The notes under the pieces: generated by a model | Database searches by the model: none | Told to the model about the DNA's origin: nothing | What the model saw: the letters and a program-made list of their open reading frames with translations, nothing else | From: Amphimedon queenslandica | Taxonomy: Eukaryota > Porifera > Demospongiae > Haplosclerida > Niphatidae | Assembly (NCBI RefSeq): GCF_000090795.2 | Contig: NW_003546604.1 | Coordinates: 35,284 to 99,283 of the forward strand | Reading direction: 5' to 3' | Length of the DNA stretch: 64,000 nucleotides | Translations under genes and position numbers: made by a program | Shown here: positions 40,184 through 52,500 of the stretch, one piece after another | How the letters are laid out: each line of letters opens with the position of its first letter | How positions within the stretch are numbered: position 1 is the stretch's first letter

Positions 40184-43137
40184 ATGGATGCTAGGAGACA
40201 ACTCTTGTTGATACTCGATACCGAGTCCTCTCGTCCTCTTCCTCAATGGAAAGAAACCTTGTTCGCCTTGTCCTGTAGGATACTGCTAAACTCTAGCAGT
40301 CTTCCTAGTTTGATCAAATGGAGCTACAGAATTATTGATGATAACAATAGAGCCTCTTTTAATGACCTTACGTTGAAAAACCTACATGCTTTAAAGGAAA
40401 GGCTTCTTAATCACAGCCATACTCCAAAAGACCAAACCCCTAACAAACTCTATCACTCATTGGCTCTCTCAGTCCAGGGGTACCCGTGGGACGCCCCTAC
40501 AATTGATACTCCTATTGTGTCTAAAAGACTAAGACGAAAGAGCAAGACCTTACATTCATCCGGTGATCCTCATGCAATCAATAATCACATATACTTAATG
40601 TCCGAGTTGTTTTCAAGGAAGGTTGTGGATGGTGACTCGTTTGACAAATCGGTTTTAAATGTTGCTTTTCCAGTTGATCTACAAAGTCAATTAATTAATA
40701 AAAATATAACAGTTAATGTGATATGGGTACCACCCACTACTGCTGATAACGAGGTAATTAATATAATAATTTTATTACTGTCTTCTCTCTGTCTCTCAGA
40801 TCTCTTCTAATCTGAAATCTCTAAAGTCATATTTACAATCATTTGGAGGTAACGTGCTCCCTCTCTCTGCACTGCTGGCCCCTCCCATTACTCCGCCTAC
40901 TGACACACCCTCACTGCTCCTACCACCAGAGACATATCTCAATAAACCAGCTACTACTAATAAACCTTATAAGCCACACCCACCCCACCTGTTATATAAT
41001 ACTGGTAAGTTATTATCTTAAGTTTACTTTTATTGTACATGTACATGTAACACTGCCATGCCTATAGTAACAATAAGACTCAATTTAAAAATCCAATTTT
41101 GATTGGAACCAGATTAAAACATGTATACAACATACAGTATAAGTACATGTATATGCATCAGAACATACTAAAATGGAGAATTATCTCGTAAGTTTTAGCA
41201 GATTTATCAAGGATTATTAATATATCAAATTAATGTATAAAATAACTTTCACTAAAACTTAGAACGAAACACCAAAAACACTAAATGTGTACTATTATTT
41301 CTGTACAGAGTTGTAAATTTTGTAAATGTGCCCAAAATCTACTTTGTAGATTTAATTTCACTGTATTCCATCTTAGATTGTTTTTCCACAAAATTTAAGT
41401 TCTAAAATAATTATACTGTACTGCGTAATTATTAATTATTTCATAATATTATTGTTTTATTTCTAGACGGTACTGTGGTGTGTTACATTAACGTTTTCCC
41501 AGTATCTCAATCTCTCCCATCGATATACGCTAACAGCTCGCTCCAGTTAGTACCAATTTGGGTAGCAATTAACAGGGACATCCCCTTTGACCACTTGGTA
41601 CTGAATGATGCTGCATTATGCATTGGAGTGAATGGCAGTAATAGCAGTGAATTATCAGTGAGATTCAAGAAGCTGTGTGTGTGGCTAGGAAGTAATAGAT
41701 ATTCATTGGTAAGTGTCTACATATTTATGTACGTGTAGCATATTTTATTAAAAATTATTTTTTATTATTAATGTATAGTGCAAAATTTTCGAGGGCTATG
41801 AATTTCACAAATTTACCTAAAATCTATTTTGCAGATTTAGTTTTCACAAATTTATGATGTTTGCCATTGTGTATCATAATAATTTGATTTTTATGAAAGT
41901 AATTTTCACGAATTATAAAAAATTGCAAATCTGTGAAATGTACAGCCTTTGAAACTTTTGCGCTCTTTGGTATTTTTTAATAATTATATTTATTATGATT
42001 TTTTAATTTTTTTATGTAGATACTAAAAGTATTCAATGGAACCAGTGATGAGAATGAAGTGCTCTTAGTGTTACAGCCCCAGACCAGTCTAGCCTGTACA
42101 TTACATCAGATCTCCCCTATATATTCGTCAGTGTATGATAAAGTGGTACAGGCTCCTCCCATTGGCACACCCACTGTAGTAAAGACTGGTACTGAGTCTA
42201 GAGTAGTCTCAGATGCTGAAATATTCACACCAGTACATTGTATGCAGAAAGAAAGTATGTACTTATTATTATTATCTTATTCTCTACTTAACTTTATTCC
42301 TTTCCCTTTTTTACCCTCCTCCCTCACTTACTCCTTCCTTCCCTCTCTCTCCCCCCTCTCTCTCCCTCCCTCCCCCTCTCTCTCTCTCTCTCTCCCCCCC
42401 CCTCTCTCTCTCCCTCCCTCTCTCTCTCTCTCTCTCTTTCTCTCTCAGAAGATGATGTCTGGTCTAGTCTGCTCTCTCCTCCTCTCTCTTCTCCCCCTCC
42501 TCTCTCTTGGGATCTGATGACCCAATGGAGCTCATTAACACCAGACTATGGTATCCCCTCTGTGCTAATGGATAACATTAAAAAGTAAAATAGCAATTAA
42601 TTTTAAAATACACAAACACACACCTTCATATTTATTTCAGCTACCATGATGATTCTAATAAAGTAACAACTACACGTACCTCAACAAGGCTGCTAGAAGA
42701 ACTACAGTGCTTTTATTCGCCTAGATTCATTGATGATGATACATGTACAAGTAATAATGGTGACACAGGTATATTTAGTGTGATTTATAGTACATCATTA
42801 ATTATTTCTTTATTTTAGAGGTAGAATGTCCTCCAGTTGTTAAATTTGATGACATTATACAAGATTTTTCAGATAATCTGTCAAAAATTGATTCACTTGA
42901 TGTAATTCTACATTAAAATTGACTTTTACTAACCATTTCATTTTCTTTTCTGTCTCTTCTAATAGCCATTGTCCGTACTACAGTCAGTTCAAGCTTCAGT
43001 TAATTCATTTTGTAAAGGATCAGTTATTAATGATGATGGAGAGACCATGTCAAATGAGATGTTGTGGGAAGAGATCAAACAAAGAGTACTAATGACTGAC
43101 TCTCAATTGAGAGATGAGGCCAGTAATGAAACAAAGT

Positions 43138-43211
<74 letters not shown>

Positions 43212-45682
43212 AATAAAACGACATTTGGTTTAAGAGAGGACACTATGCCCAACTCTTGTCGATAGTCAGACGTCAGAGTGTTGGCCACAGTCGGTTGATG
43301 CTCCTAGTCTGCCTACCCGCCTAGACTTCTGATACATATTGATGTACTTATGCTATGTAGAAAGTTTGAGGTGATTCAGACTTCAATTTTATTACATTTT
43401 CTGATACATATTGATGTACTTATGCTGTGTAGAAAGTTTGAGGTGATTCTGACTACAATTTTTAAAGTTACAGCCATTTTAAGAAAACTCCAAAATTCTA
43501 AAAAATACCCTGTACTATATAGCCCATGGTTTTTTCCAAAAAATGGCTCAAAAATCATCAAAATTTTTTATTACATTGTCTGACACATATTGATGTCCTT
43601 AAGTTGTGTAGAAAATTTTAAGGTGATTCCGACTAGAATTTTAAAGTTATGGCCATTTTAAAAGAATGATTGATTTATAAAAAACCCAAGGCTATAATCC
43701 ATGGTTTTTTGTGAAAAATGGCTCCAAAATTGCCAAAAATTTCTATTACATTTTTAATGCATATTGATGTCCTTATGCTATATATATATAGCTTGAGCTT
43801 ATTCTGACTCAAACTTTTCGAGTTATGGCCGTTTTTTGAAAACGGACCAATTTTTGAAAATACTCAAGGCTATAGCCTATGGTTTTTTCGAAAAATACAT
43901 GTAGCTCTGAATTCACGTCAAATTTAAGTTGCATTTTCTGATGCTTATTGATTCTCCTATGCTATATTGATAAAATTTTTGAGTTATAGTCATTTTATTA
44001 AGCATATTGGTGTAAAAATATTCTTACGACTTTTCCACCACCTTACATGCATATACATGTAGCTGGGTTCTAATAAAGCATTATGCCCAATCCTGAGATG
44101 GAGAAAATTATAATAACTTTTTTCTTTTATTTTAGACGTATTATACAAATATTGCTCCATTTTGAATTCTATTATCACTTTGAAAAGAAAGAGGAAGAGG
44201 AATATGTAACAGAAATGGTATGATATTATTAATTAACTTGTTTATTTTATTTACTTGTTTATTTGTTGTGCAGTTGGTGCAGCTGCTAAGAAGCTACTCA
44301 TTGTTATACTCTCCAACGTCAGCAGGGAAACTATTAGAAAACGTCATAGTACCAGAGTAAGTAGTACCGTATTCTAATTAATGCTCATTTTTATTATTTC
44401 TAATTAATGCTTTTTTACTAATTCTAATTAATGCCCATTTACTGATTCTAATTAATGCCCATTTATATTAATGTCTCTCAACAGATATAGTATAAAGACT
44501 AGTGATCTATTACGAAGCGTGTTTGATGGATTGATGATGCCGCTACCACCTTGTCTCGGTTCTCCGTCGTCCTCCGGTTCCCGTACACCAGTGCCATTGT
44601 TCAGGGATGCCTCCAGGGAAGAGGAGGAGGAAGAGGAGCTAGAGTGTCCCAGATCACTAGAGTCATTCACTGAAGAACCAATACTGAGGAACACTGGGTA
44701 CCAGCCCTCGTATCAGGATTGGAGTTGTATTTATTATTTTTTTTATAGTTTAGCTCGAAGGGCCAGTTTACAAGGACCAGCATTGTCTAGACAGATTAGT
44801 ATATCAAAGAAATCTAAAGTCAGTTCATACTAGTGTACTCTTGTAAATTATTAGTATATTGTTTAGGTTGATAATGCGTCAAGTGAGTTCAATTAGTTAT
44901 GCATTTTATTTTTAAAATATTGATTTTATTGTAGAGACTGTCTGTAGAAGGAGCTTGTTTAGTCTGAATGAAGTCAAGATGGAGGGAGGAGAGAGAAGCA
45001 GCAAAGGAAGGAAGAGACACAGGGAAAAGTCAAAAGGTGAGAGAGAGAGAGAGAGGGAGGGAGACAGACAGAGAATTTACATGTAAATTGTTTCTTTCTC
45101 AAAGATGATGTAGTTGCAATGGAGACACCTGTCAAGAAGCAAGTAGAAAACTATCGTCTTTTCAAATTACAAAGAAACAGGTACGCCCACACCTTGTTAT
45201 GATAATTATAAATGAGCCTCTCCCACTAGAAGTAAACTAGGGCTGGACTCAATGGAAGAAGTGTCATTTATTGATGAATCACCTCAACGATCATTTTATT
45301 CCTCAAAATTAAAATTAACTAACCAGACTGACATACAGTTCAATACACCTCCATATAAACCAAGTGGTAATACAGGTACAGTGTACAAATGTGCATCATT
45401 TCCTTCTACAATGTACATTTAATTGCTTCTTTCTTTTTTATTGTGTTTTTTAATTAAATAAAGCTATAGCTTAAATTATAGAACTGTACTTTTAGTTTGA
45501 CCTTTCACCTTTAGTTAACTAACCAAAAATATTTTAATTTGTTATTATGTGTCTGAAATATAATTTTAAAGGTTGAAACTAAAACTAATAGACTAAGCCA
45601 ATGAAGCTACACTAGAATTAAATTTTGTGACTAAACTAAATTAGTAAAACTACTACTGTACTATTAAGTAGATAATGGATTA

Positions 45683-45751
<69 letters not shown>

Positions 45752-46263
45752 CCCCCCTTCTCTCTCTCTCTCTCTTTCTCTTTCTCCCAGTACTCAATAA
45801 GGATCCTTCTCCTGCTGTCCTTCATTCATTATTACATGGAGAATGGGTGACGCCCTCTACCACAGACACCACGCCCACTAATAACCCAACCACACCCACA
45901 AGATCTCGAGCCCCGCCCCAACCACAATCCCCCGACATGTTCACTGATAATATTTTAAGATCCTATGCCAGTGCAAGGACTCTCACTTACTCTCCTCTTG
46001 CTGCTGCTGGTTTTAAAACTCCTGTCAAATCAGAGTCTTTTAGTTCAGACCTCTCTGTTCCTACCACTCCTCTTCGCTCTATTTTAAAGACTCCAGACAG
46101 GACCACGCCCAAAAGAAAAAGCGTTAGTTTTGGCGAGAGTGATGAAAGCGTGTCCATAGCAACAATGTGTGTCCCACTAGAGGGGGACAGTGCTTCAATG
46201 ATGGCGTATAATTTGAGTACTCCCACTAAAGATAAAATAACTGATTTTAAAGGATTATTTTAA
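40184..46263 (+). CDS. TICRR: Treslin / TICRR homologue, replication initiation factor
   Basis: Treslin, the animal Sld3 counterpart, is phosphorylated by CDK, binds TopBP1 and helps load CDC45 at origins. Fifteen exons join in phase to 1,014 residues: 40184-40753, 40800-41004, 41467-41708, 42020-42254, 42449-42584, 42641-42768, 42819-42901, 42966-43135, 44136-44217, 44274-44356, 44485-44798, 44935-45036, 45105-45180, 45230-45375 and 45791-46263. The N terminus (LLLILDTESSRPLPQWK, then SVQGYPWDAPTIDTP and FGGNVLPLSALL) follows the Treslin N-terminal domain. The middle exons give the Sld3-like region (KRIIQILLHFEFYYHF). TP-x-K sites for CDK are METPVKKQV in exon 13 and FKTPVKS, LKTPDR and RTTPKRKS in the last exon. 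It is about half the length of the human protein, mostly through a shorter C-terminal part. The call is by motif order rather than strong identity. Confidence 0.85.
41774..41972. mobile_element. Second copy of the tatagtgcaaaatttt MITE
   Basis: The left end tatagtgcaaaattttcgag is identical to that of the element at 6870. The right end (acagcctttgaaacttttgc) is diverged. It lies in TICRR intron 3. Confidence 0.75.
42300..42448 (+). repeat. CT-rich tract leading into TICRR exon 5
   Basis: About 150 bp of tccctctctc ending at ctcag (42444-42448), the acceptor of exon 5. Confidence 0.9.
43139..43208. repeat. (GA)n microsatellite right after the TICRR exon 8 donor
   Basis: Pure gagaga run that begins within 8 bp of the gtaggg donor at 43136. 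Confidence 0.95.
43325..44000. repeat. Array of a diverged form of the ~180-bp repeat
   Basis: At least four units with the theme acatattgatg(t)(a/c)cttatg, tgtgtagaaa(g/a)ttt, aggtgattc(t/c)gact and ttttaaagttat. It is related to the 39230 array but lacks the ctatag palindrome in most units. In TICRR intron 8. Confidence 0.7.
45683..45790 (+). repeat. (CT)n tract leading into the last TICRR exon
   Basis: About 100 bp of ctctct with a short poly-C, ending at cccag, the acceptor at 45790. Confidence 0.95.
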
Positions 46264-47243
46264 AATGATTTTTATAAACAATAAATATTAATTGATACTG
46301 TTTGTTCTTGAAGTCAATTGCCTTATATGGTCATTGTCCTATCAAGTTATCATTGTATGACCACAGATTACCTATCTAGTAGGAATGGAAATAATTAATG
46401 GATCGTCATTTTTTCACTCTTGGTATAATTTTACTGTGGATCTAAAGGGATCATAATAAATATGTTTCGAACCTTTATTAGAAGATAGTAATGCTGTAGC
46501 TACCACTATGGGAAGTCATATAATGATGTTTGAAGCTCCTTTTCAAGTCACTCTCACTTGAGAGGTATACTGGCCCATTGAGTCATGATGAAGTGACCAT
46601 TAAGAAACCATACCATTATGTTACCAGCAGTATATGTAATATACAGTATGTCACATTGCATTTGATATCAATAATGTTAGTTCACTAATTGCAGCCACCA
46701 CTTGACTTACCATTCCTAAGCTATAGGTTAACTGCATGGCAAGACCTTTACCATACAGTACGTATGTTTACTGAACACATGGGCTGTGTGAGAAAGGTAT
46801 AGCTCCAGCACTGTATAGTGAAAGGTCATTCACTGGTTTCTCTGACATCAGACCTGATCACATACTTTGGCGTGGCTTAGGATGCTTGTCTATGAACTCA
46901 TTCTGTTAATAATAATTATACATCAGTGGTGGGAAAGGTTTTCACTTAAAGCTAATTTGCAGTATCTATGGTTAATTATAGAGCTATAATTGGGATGATC
47001 CCATTTTACGATCACTGTTAGAGCAAGACTACTACTACAGTAACTACTATCCTTGGCCCTATATATTATTTTGGCAATATTTTTTTGCTGAGCTGATTTT
47101 CTACCAATATGAGACTTTTAATTACAAGACCAACAAGTAAATCTCGCAGATTAAAGCTGCACTGTTTTTGACAGTGCAGCTTCCACGTACTTAATAATAA
47201 TAATAATAATAATAATGACATAATAATAATAATGAATTTTCAG
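46264..47243. other. Spacer with duplicated flank and a repeat-gene exon relic
   Basis: 46313-46372 (cttatatggtcattgtccta and following) is repeated at 56313-56372, just upstream of the second Calx-beta-type gene. See also the pseudo-exon at 46475-46620. A taa-repeat lies at 47191-47235. Confidence 0.6.
46475..46620 (+). pseudogene. Relic of a Calx-beta-type gene exon
   Basis: The sequence tttgaagctccttttcaagt, then aggtatactggcccattg and atgatgaagtgacc, matches exon 5 of the gene at 49554 (50401-50568) but with in-frame stops and small gaps. It shows that the tandem cluster once reached, or was copied, further left. Confidence 0.75.
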
Positions 47244-48784
47244 TTCCACGGAAAGCGGAAAAGTTCCCAAATGTGTTCCATCAAAGATCTACACAAGCAG
47301 CCTCCCTACTACAGGACGATCAGAACCTAAATATGGTCATCCATCATTAGACTATCACAAAAACTACACAAGGAACAAATTCACCGTGGTTATGCCAACT
47401 CATAACTGTAACCTTCAATTGCTGACGGTCATAAGTCATTATTGCAACATTTCCAATGTACATAAAATATTAGTTTTGTGGAATAATGTTGGGGAGCCAG
47501 TGCCTGGTCCAATAAAGGATTTCAAATGCAAAGTACCAGTGAAGATTAAGATTATGAAGGAAATAAATTAATGTCACGATTTAGGCCGTACCCAGAAATA
47601 GAGACTGAAGGTAGTGTAAAAAACATGCATGCTGTGAAGTAATAATCATTTTCATTCTTGTAGTAATATTTTCAGTTGATGATGATCGAATGGTTGGTCC
47701 TCATGGTATGGAAGAAGGTTTTGCTGCATGGCAGGTAAGAGAAGAGGTCTTGTTGGCTACTGCATGTATGCTTAATCTCTTCATTATTGCTAGACTATCA
47801 ATCTATAAAATGAATCATTAATTTAACCAGCACAAAGATTTAGCTGCTATTATGGTTGCAAATGTTTTTTTAGCAAATTAGGAGTATTATAGTAGCATCA
47901 TACAGATACTATATGATTGCCAGCATTTATGTAGTTAAAATCTTAGAGTAACTTTTAATCATGGGTACAAAATATACAATTTTACTCATAGTAGATTTAA
48001 TTTGTGGGTACTATACTAATTGTACTTGTAGATCTATATATTGCATATCTAATTATTACATTCCAATATTAATAGTACCCATAATTATTAAGCATAATGA
48101 TGTAAGTAATAGTTAATTCATGTGGTGTTGTGTTCTACGAAGGCCGAGTGTACTATTTTTAGTGACGAGACCGGAAGCGAATTCGGATAAATCCAATAGA
48201 ACACGACGCCACATGTATTAACTATTACTTATTGCTTGAGTATATTGTATCAGATCATCCATTATAGTTGCTCCTTCACCAGTTGAAAACTTGTCTATTG
48301 TCTCTAACCATCTCTTGTCCTGTAGGCATTTCCTCATCTTCTAGTTGGTCATTGTCCAAGATCTCATTCATTTCAAGACAGACAATATAAATACTGTGGC
48401 AAACGAGACCCTCATTATTATTCAATGATACTCACTGGCTCTGTGTTTATACATAGGTTGTATCTTGAAATGTTCACAGATACACTTCCAGAAGCACTTC
48501 ACTCTTTCATAGACAAGAATATGAATGGAGAAGACATAATAATGAATGACATGGTTGCTGATTATCTGAAAGAGTTAGATATACCGCAGTGCTCTGGTTT
48601 ATTTGTCAATAGCTCAACTGATGAGATTCATATCAAACCAAGTACATCTTTATTAGGCTCGCTATCTCGATACTTTTCTAAAGACCGGGCTAGTCTTTGG
48701 CAGCGTGAAGATCATGTTAAGAAGAGAAATGACTGCTTGAACTTGATTGTTAGTGTGTATGGATACATGCCTTTAATCATGTGA
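47244..48784 (+). pseudogene. Exostosin-like GT64 domain with a frame break (gene or young pseudogene)
   Basis: Three exons, 47244-47610, 47676-47734 and 48326-48784, encode a glycosyltransferase family 64 domain like those of EXTL2/EXTL3, which transfer GlcNAc/GalNAc in heparan sulphate chain formation in the Golgi. Landmarks: KFTVVMPTHNCNLQLL, ILVLWNNVGEPVPGP, RFRPYPEIETE, the DxD metal motif in VDDDRMVGPHGMEEGF, and MILTGSVFIHR and MNGEDIIMNDMV, ending in SVYGYMPLIM. Two faults are visible. In exon 1 the frame stops at 47571 and the match continues at once in another frame (MSRFRPYPE), and a few residues before the DDD motif are missing at the next junction. No start codon, signal anchor or exostosin domain was found upstream. 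It may be a pseudogene, or the break may be an assembly error in the run aaataaattaatg. Confidence 0.7.
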
Positions 48785-49553
48785 ATTGCAATAACCTGAA
48801 ACATAGAATTGATTAATTTAAGTACAAAATCAAATGTATCAAAAAGATTAACTAGCGAGCCATTTCCCAGCCTACAGTCAATAGTTTTATGCTATAGGGA
48901 TTTATGCATTAGCCCATTAGTCATGCGTAGCCAGCTCCTCCCTCAGTCACTATGAAATGTTGCAGTGAGCACAGATGTGAGACTAATACTCATATGGCCA
49001 CCAAAATAGCAGGAGTGATGTACTTCCATGATGGGCTATAATTTGAGTACTCCCACTAAAAATATTGTTTTGAAAATTATAATGAAAAATAAAGATGAAT
49101 GACAACAATTCCTCCAATAGTACATTCAAACTAGAAAATAAAATTATACACAGTGCACACTAGTATTGTTTTAGTTAACTTTAACTAAAACTAAAAGCCG
49201 GCCAAATTTAGTTTTAGTTAAACAACTATAAATCTTTAAGAATTTTTTGAAACTAACTGTAACTAACTAAAAGTACCTAAGAAAATGAAAAATAACTCAG
49301 TATGAACTAACTAAAAGAGCAACGAAATTATGAAATAACTAAAAGTATTTTATGGAAGCACAACTATCTAAAAGTCTCATGCCTGTGCATTTTAAGGATA
49401 AAGAAGTGAGCATGTGTTCTGGCATCCCATCAAAGGAGTTGGTTGGCTCAAAGGGCTTGACTGAGTAATAACTAATTTGGAGTAAGTACATTACTAGCTA
49501 TTACCATACAAATTATTGACCATATAAGGTATTGCCAATGTTCATTAGTCAAG
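48785..49553. other. Spacer before the Calx-beta-type cluster, with a copy of the TICRR 3' end
   Basis: 49033-49062 carries ataatttgagtactcccact, the same words as codons near the TICRR stop (46206-46233). The rest is AT-rich, with aactaaaact-type low-complexity sequence at 49165-49390. Confidence 0.6.
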
Positions 49554-52500
49554 ATGGCCCTTGTGGTACTGTTTCCATTCCTTTTGCTATTGATTGGAGG
49601 TATATATTTGTATTTATAGCATAAAGGCATTTACTGCTATTTTATTTTATTTTGTGTATACTAGCTCAAGGTCAATTACAGGAGGATGTGATTGTACAGT
49701 GTTATTCATCTGCTGCTGATTGTACTAGTAATACTAATGGAATCAGTCTTGCAGCTATTGACTGCTGTAATAGAACTGGTGGAGGATATATATCTCATTC
49801 TTCACTAGCTGCACAGTGTGGTGCATGTGTTGGTAAGATAATTATTGTAACACAAACACTGAGTTGTTTTATCATTTTAATGTTATTATCTTGAGCCATA
49901 TCTATTTATTTTACTCTGTATTCACTAGCTGTTGGTTTTGATCAAACACAAGTGCATATTGCACAAAGTGATGCTGGTAGGACATATAATTTTGAAGCTA
50001 ATGTTCTCTTTGAGACTCCTGGGGCTCCTGATGTTAGGGATCTGGATTATATTATTTCACGAGAGCCAGCAGTTGATGGTAAATTTTAATTTTTCTTTAA
50101 TAATTTATATTAATTTTTCTCTGATTTAAGTTGCTGACTACTTAAGCACAGATTTTGCTGGACGAACAAATGGTTTCCTACCAGAAAGGTTTAGAATACG
50201 CTATCTTTTACAAGGGAATGCTGTTGCTCTCCAACCAACTCTTTCATTTGATTACTTGATTGCTGCTGAAACTGATCCAGGTGATCCACCAATACCATCA
50301 GGAGTTGTACTTGTATACAGACGTCTTAGCATTACAATAGAGGATATAGACAGTGAGCTTGTAATGAATCAGTTTATTGTGATCATCTCTCATTTTATAG
50401 TAATTACTGTTGGTCTTCAAGAGCCATCAATAGTTTTAGAAGGTAGTACTGCTACAGCTAGGGTTGAACGTCAAATAATTGCATATGAAGCTCCTTTTGA
50501 AGTCACTGTCTCAAATGAGAGGTATACTGGCCCATTGGCTCCTGATGAAGCTGCTGTGGGAGACTTTGGTATGACATAATAATTCTTTATAGTTTATTCA
50601 TTCCTTTTAATTTAGACCTCTTCAACTTTACTGAGACGCATAGTGTTGTATTTCAACCAGCAACAGTAAATGAGCAACGCTTTGAAGAATTGATATTTGA
50701 GATGCCACAGGACAATATTGTGGAATTACAAGAAGTGTTTAGGTGGAGACTCAGTGTTAATGATTCTAGAGTTAGAATAAATCCTGACACTCAAATAGTA
50801 AGACTTGATAATCAAGATGGTAGGTCATTTGTTCATGAGGTATTTATATTATTACTTGCTTGCATTATAGTTTTCAGTATTGGGTTTAGAGAACTAACAG
50901 TTACTATTGGAGAAGGAGAAAATGCCTCATTAACTATAAAGCAGATAGGAGGCGAGACTGCTGGTGTAGGCATTGGAGGCTTTCCAGAGGATCGTTTAAG
51001 TCCAGTTCGATTGAGACATGTACCCGGGAATGCTACAATTGGTTAGTATTAGCACAATGTGTTGGTTTGATATTAATAATTATAGATAGTGATTTCTCCC
51101 TTAATACTACTGTGCCAGGATTAACTTATAGACCCAATAATACACTAAATGATATTCCATTTGAGCCTATTACAAGTTTTGAAGATAATATCATTGAGGG
51201 AAATGAAATATTAAGAGTCATCATAGTACCTGGTGGGGATAATGCTGTTCAAGTACAGAGTGGTATTCAAACTGCTACTATCACCATTATTGATGATGAC
51301 AGTAAGTATATCGTGGTGTATAATAATTAAAATGAGAGATGAAGAATCTAATGTTTTGTTTTTTTATTTTTATAATTTATTGTATAGCTGGTGTGCTGTC
51401 ATTAGAGAGAGGAACATATGATGTGATTGAGAATGAAGGAACTGTAGAAATATGTGCTGTACTAACTGGAGGAGTATTATCAACTGATACAGAAATAACT
51501 ATACAAGCTGAAGATAACACTGCAAGATTTAGGAGTAAATATAAATATTAATATTTATTGTATTATGTGCCTTTTAATTAGGTGACTACAGTACTCATGG
51601 AATTCATTCAGTATTACGCTCATTTACAAACAAAACATGTGGTAGATTTAATATTACGAATGATCTCATTAGTGAACAACTATTGGAGAACTGTACCATA
51701 GCAATAATTGGCATCTTTCCAGAAAATAGTGGATTAAAGATAGACCAGTCTCCAACATTCATCAGAATACAAGATGATGATCGTTAGTATAATTATTATA
51801 AAATTTAATGTTTATCTGTATTATGCACTAAGCAGAGGCTGAAGTAAGGTTTGCTATGGGTCAAGCTACATTCTCTGAAGGAGGAGGAAATCAATCAATC
51901 ACTGTCATACTAGGAGGAGCACAATTGAGTCAAAGTGAAGATGTTGAAGTATACATTGATGATGGAACTACCAGTATGTTTGAACATTTATACTTGTAGT
52001 TACAGCATTTGCAAATTTCAGGCTAAAAGTTGGCATGATTCTGTTCATTTTAATATTATGAATTTTGGTCCAGGGTCATGCATGAGCCATGATTTTTTTA
52101 CCAAAATTTGATGGGATAAATTACAAGTCAAATATTAGCTTTGCCTAAAAAATATAAGAGCCAAAATAATAACTACATGTGTACTTATAGCTGTGTGCTA
52201 TCTAACTGGTGCAATCTTAGTGCATCTCGCTAAATGAAATAAAAACTGATAATAAGTTAGTGACCAAAATTACCCAAAGAATTGCTATTTTAAGCTAAAA
52301 TAATTATAATTTAAATGACCTTTATTCCAATAGATGGAACATCACTTGGTTTTGTGACATTTGGTACTGGTGCTATACCACAGAATAGGACTGTTGTTTT
52401 TCCAGTGGTTGATAATAACATTGCACTGGAACCTGATAAACATTATCTACTAAGATTAAGGAACATTGGTAGTATAGGTTTAGGTAATCCAGAAACAATG

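Noticed and set aside
44471-44833. TICRR ending at the TAG at 44831-44833
   Set aside because: A donor at 44799 (gtatat) joins in phase to 44935 and the full 15-exon chain is an exact multiple of three with further TP-x-K sites, so the stop is intronic.
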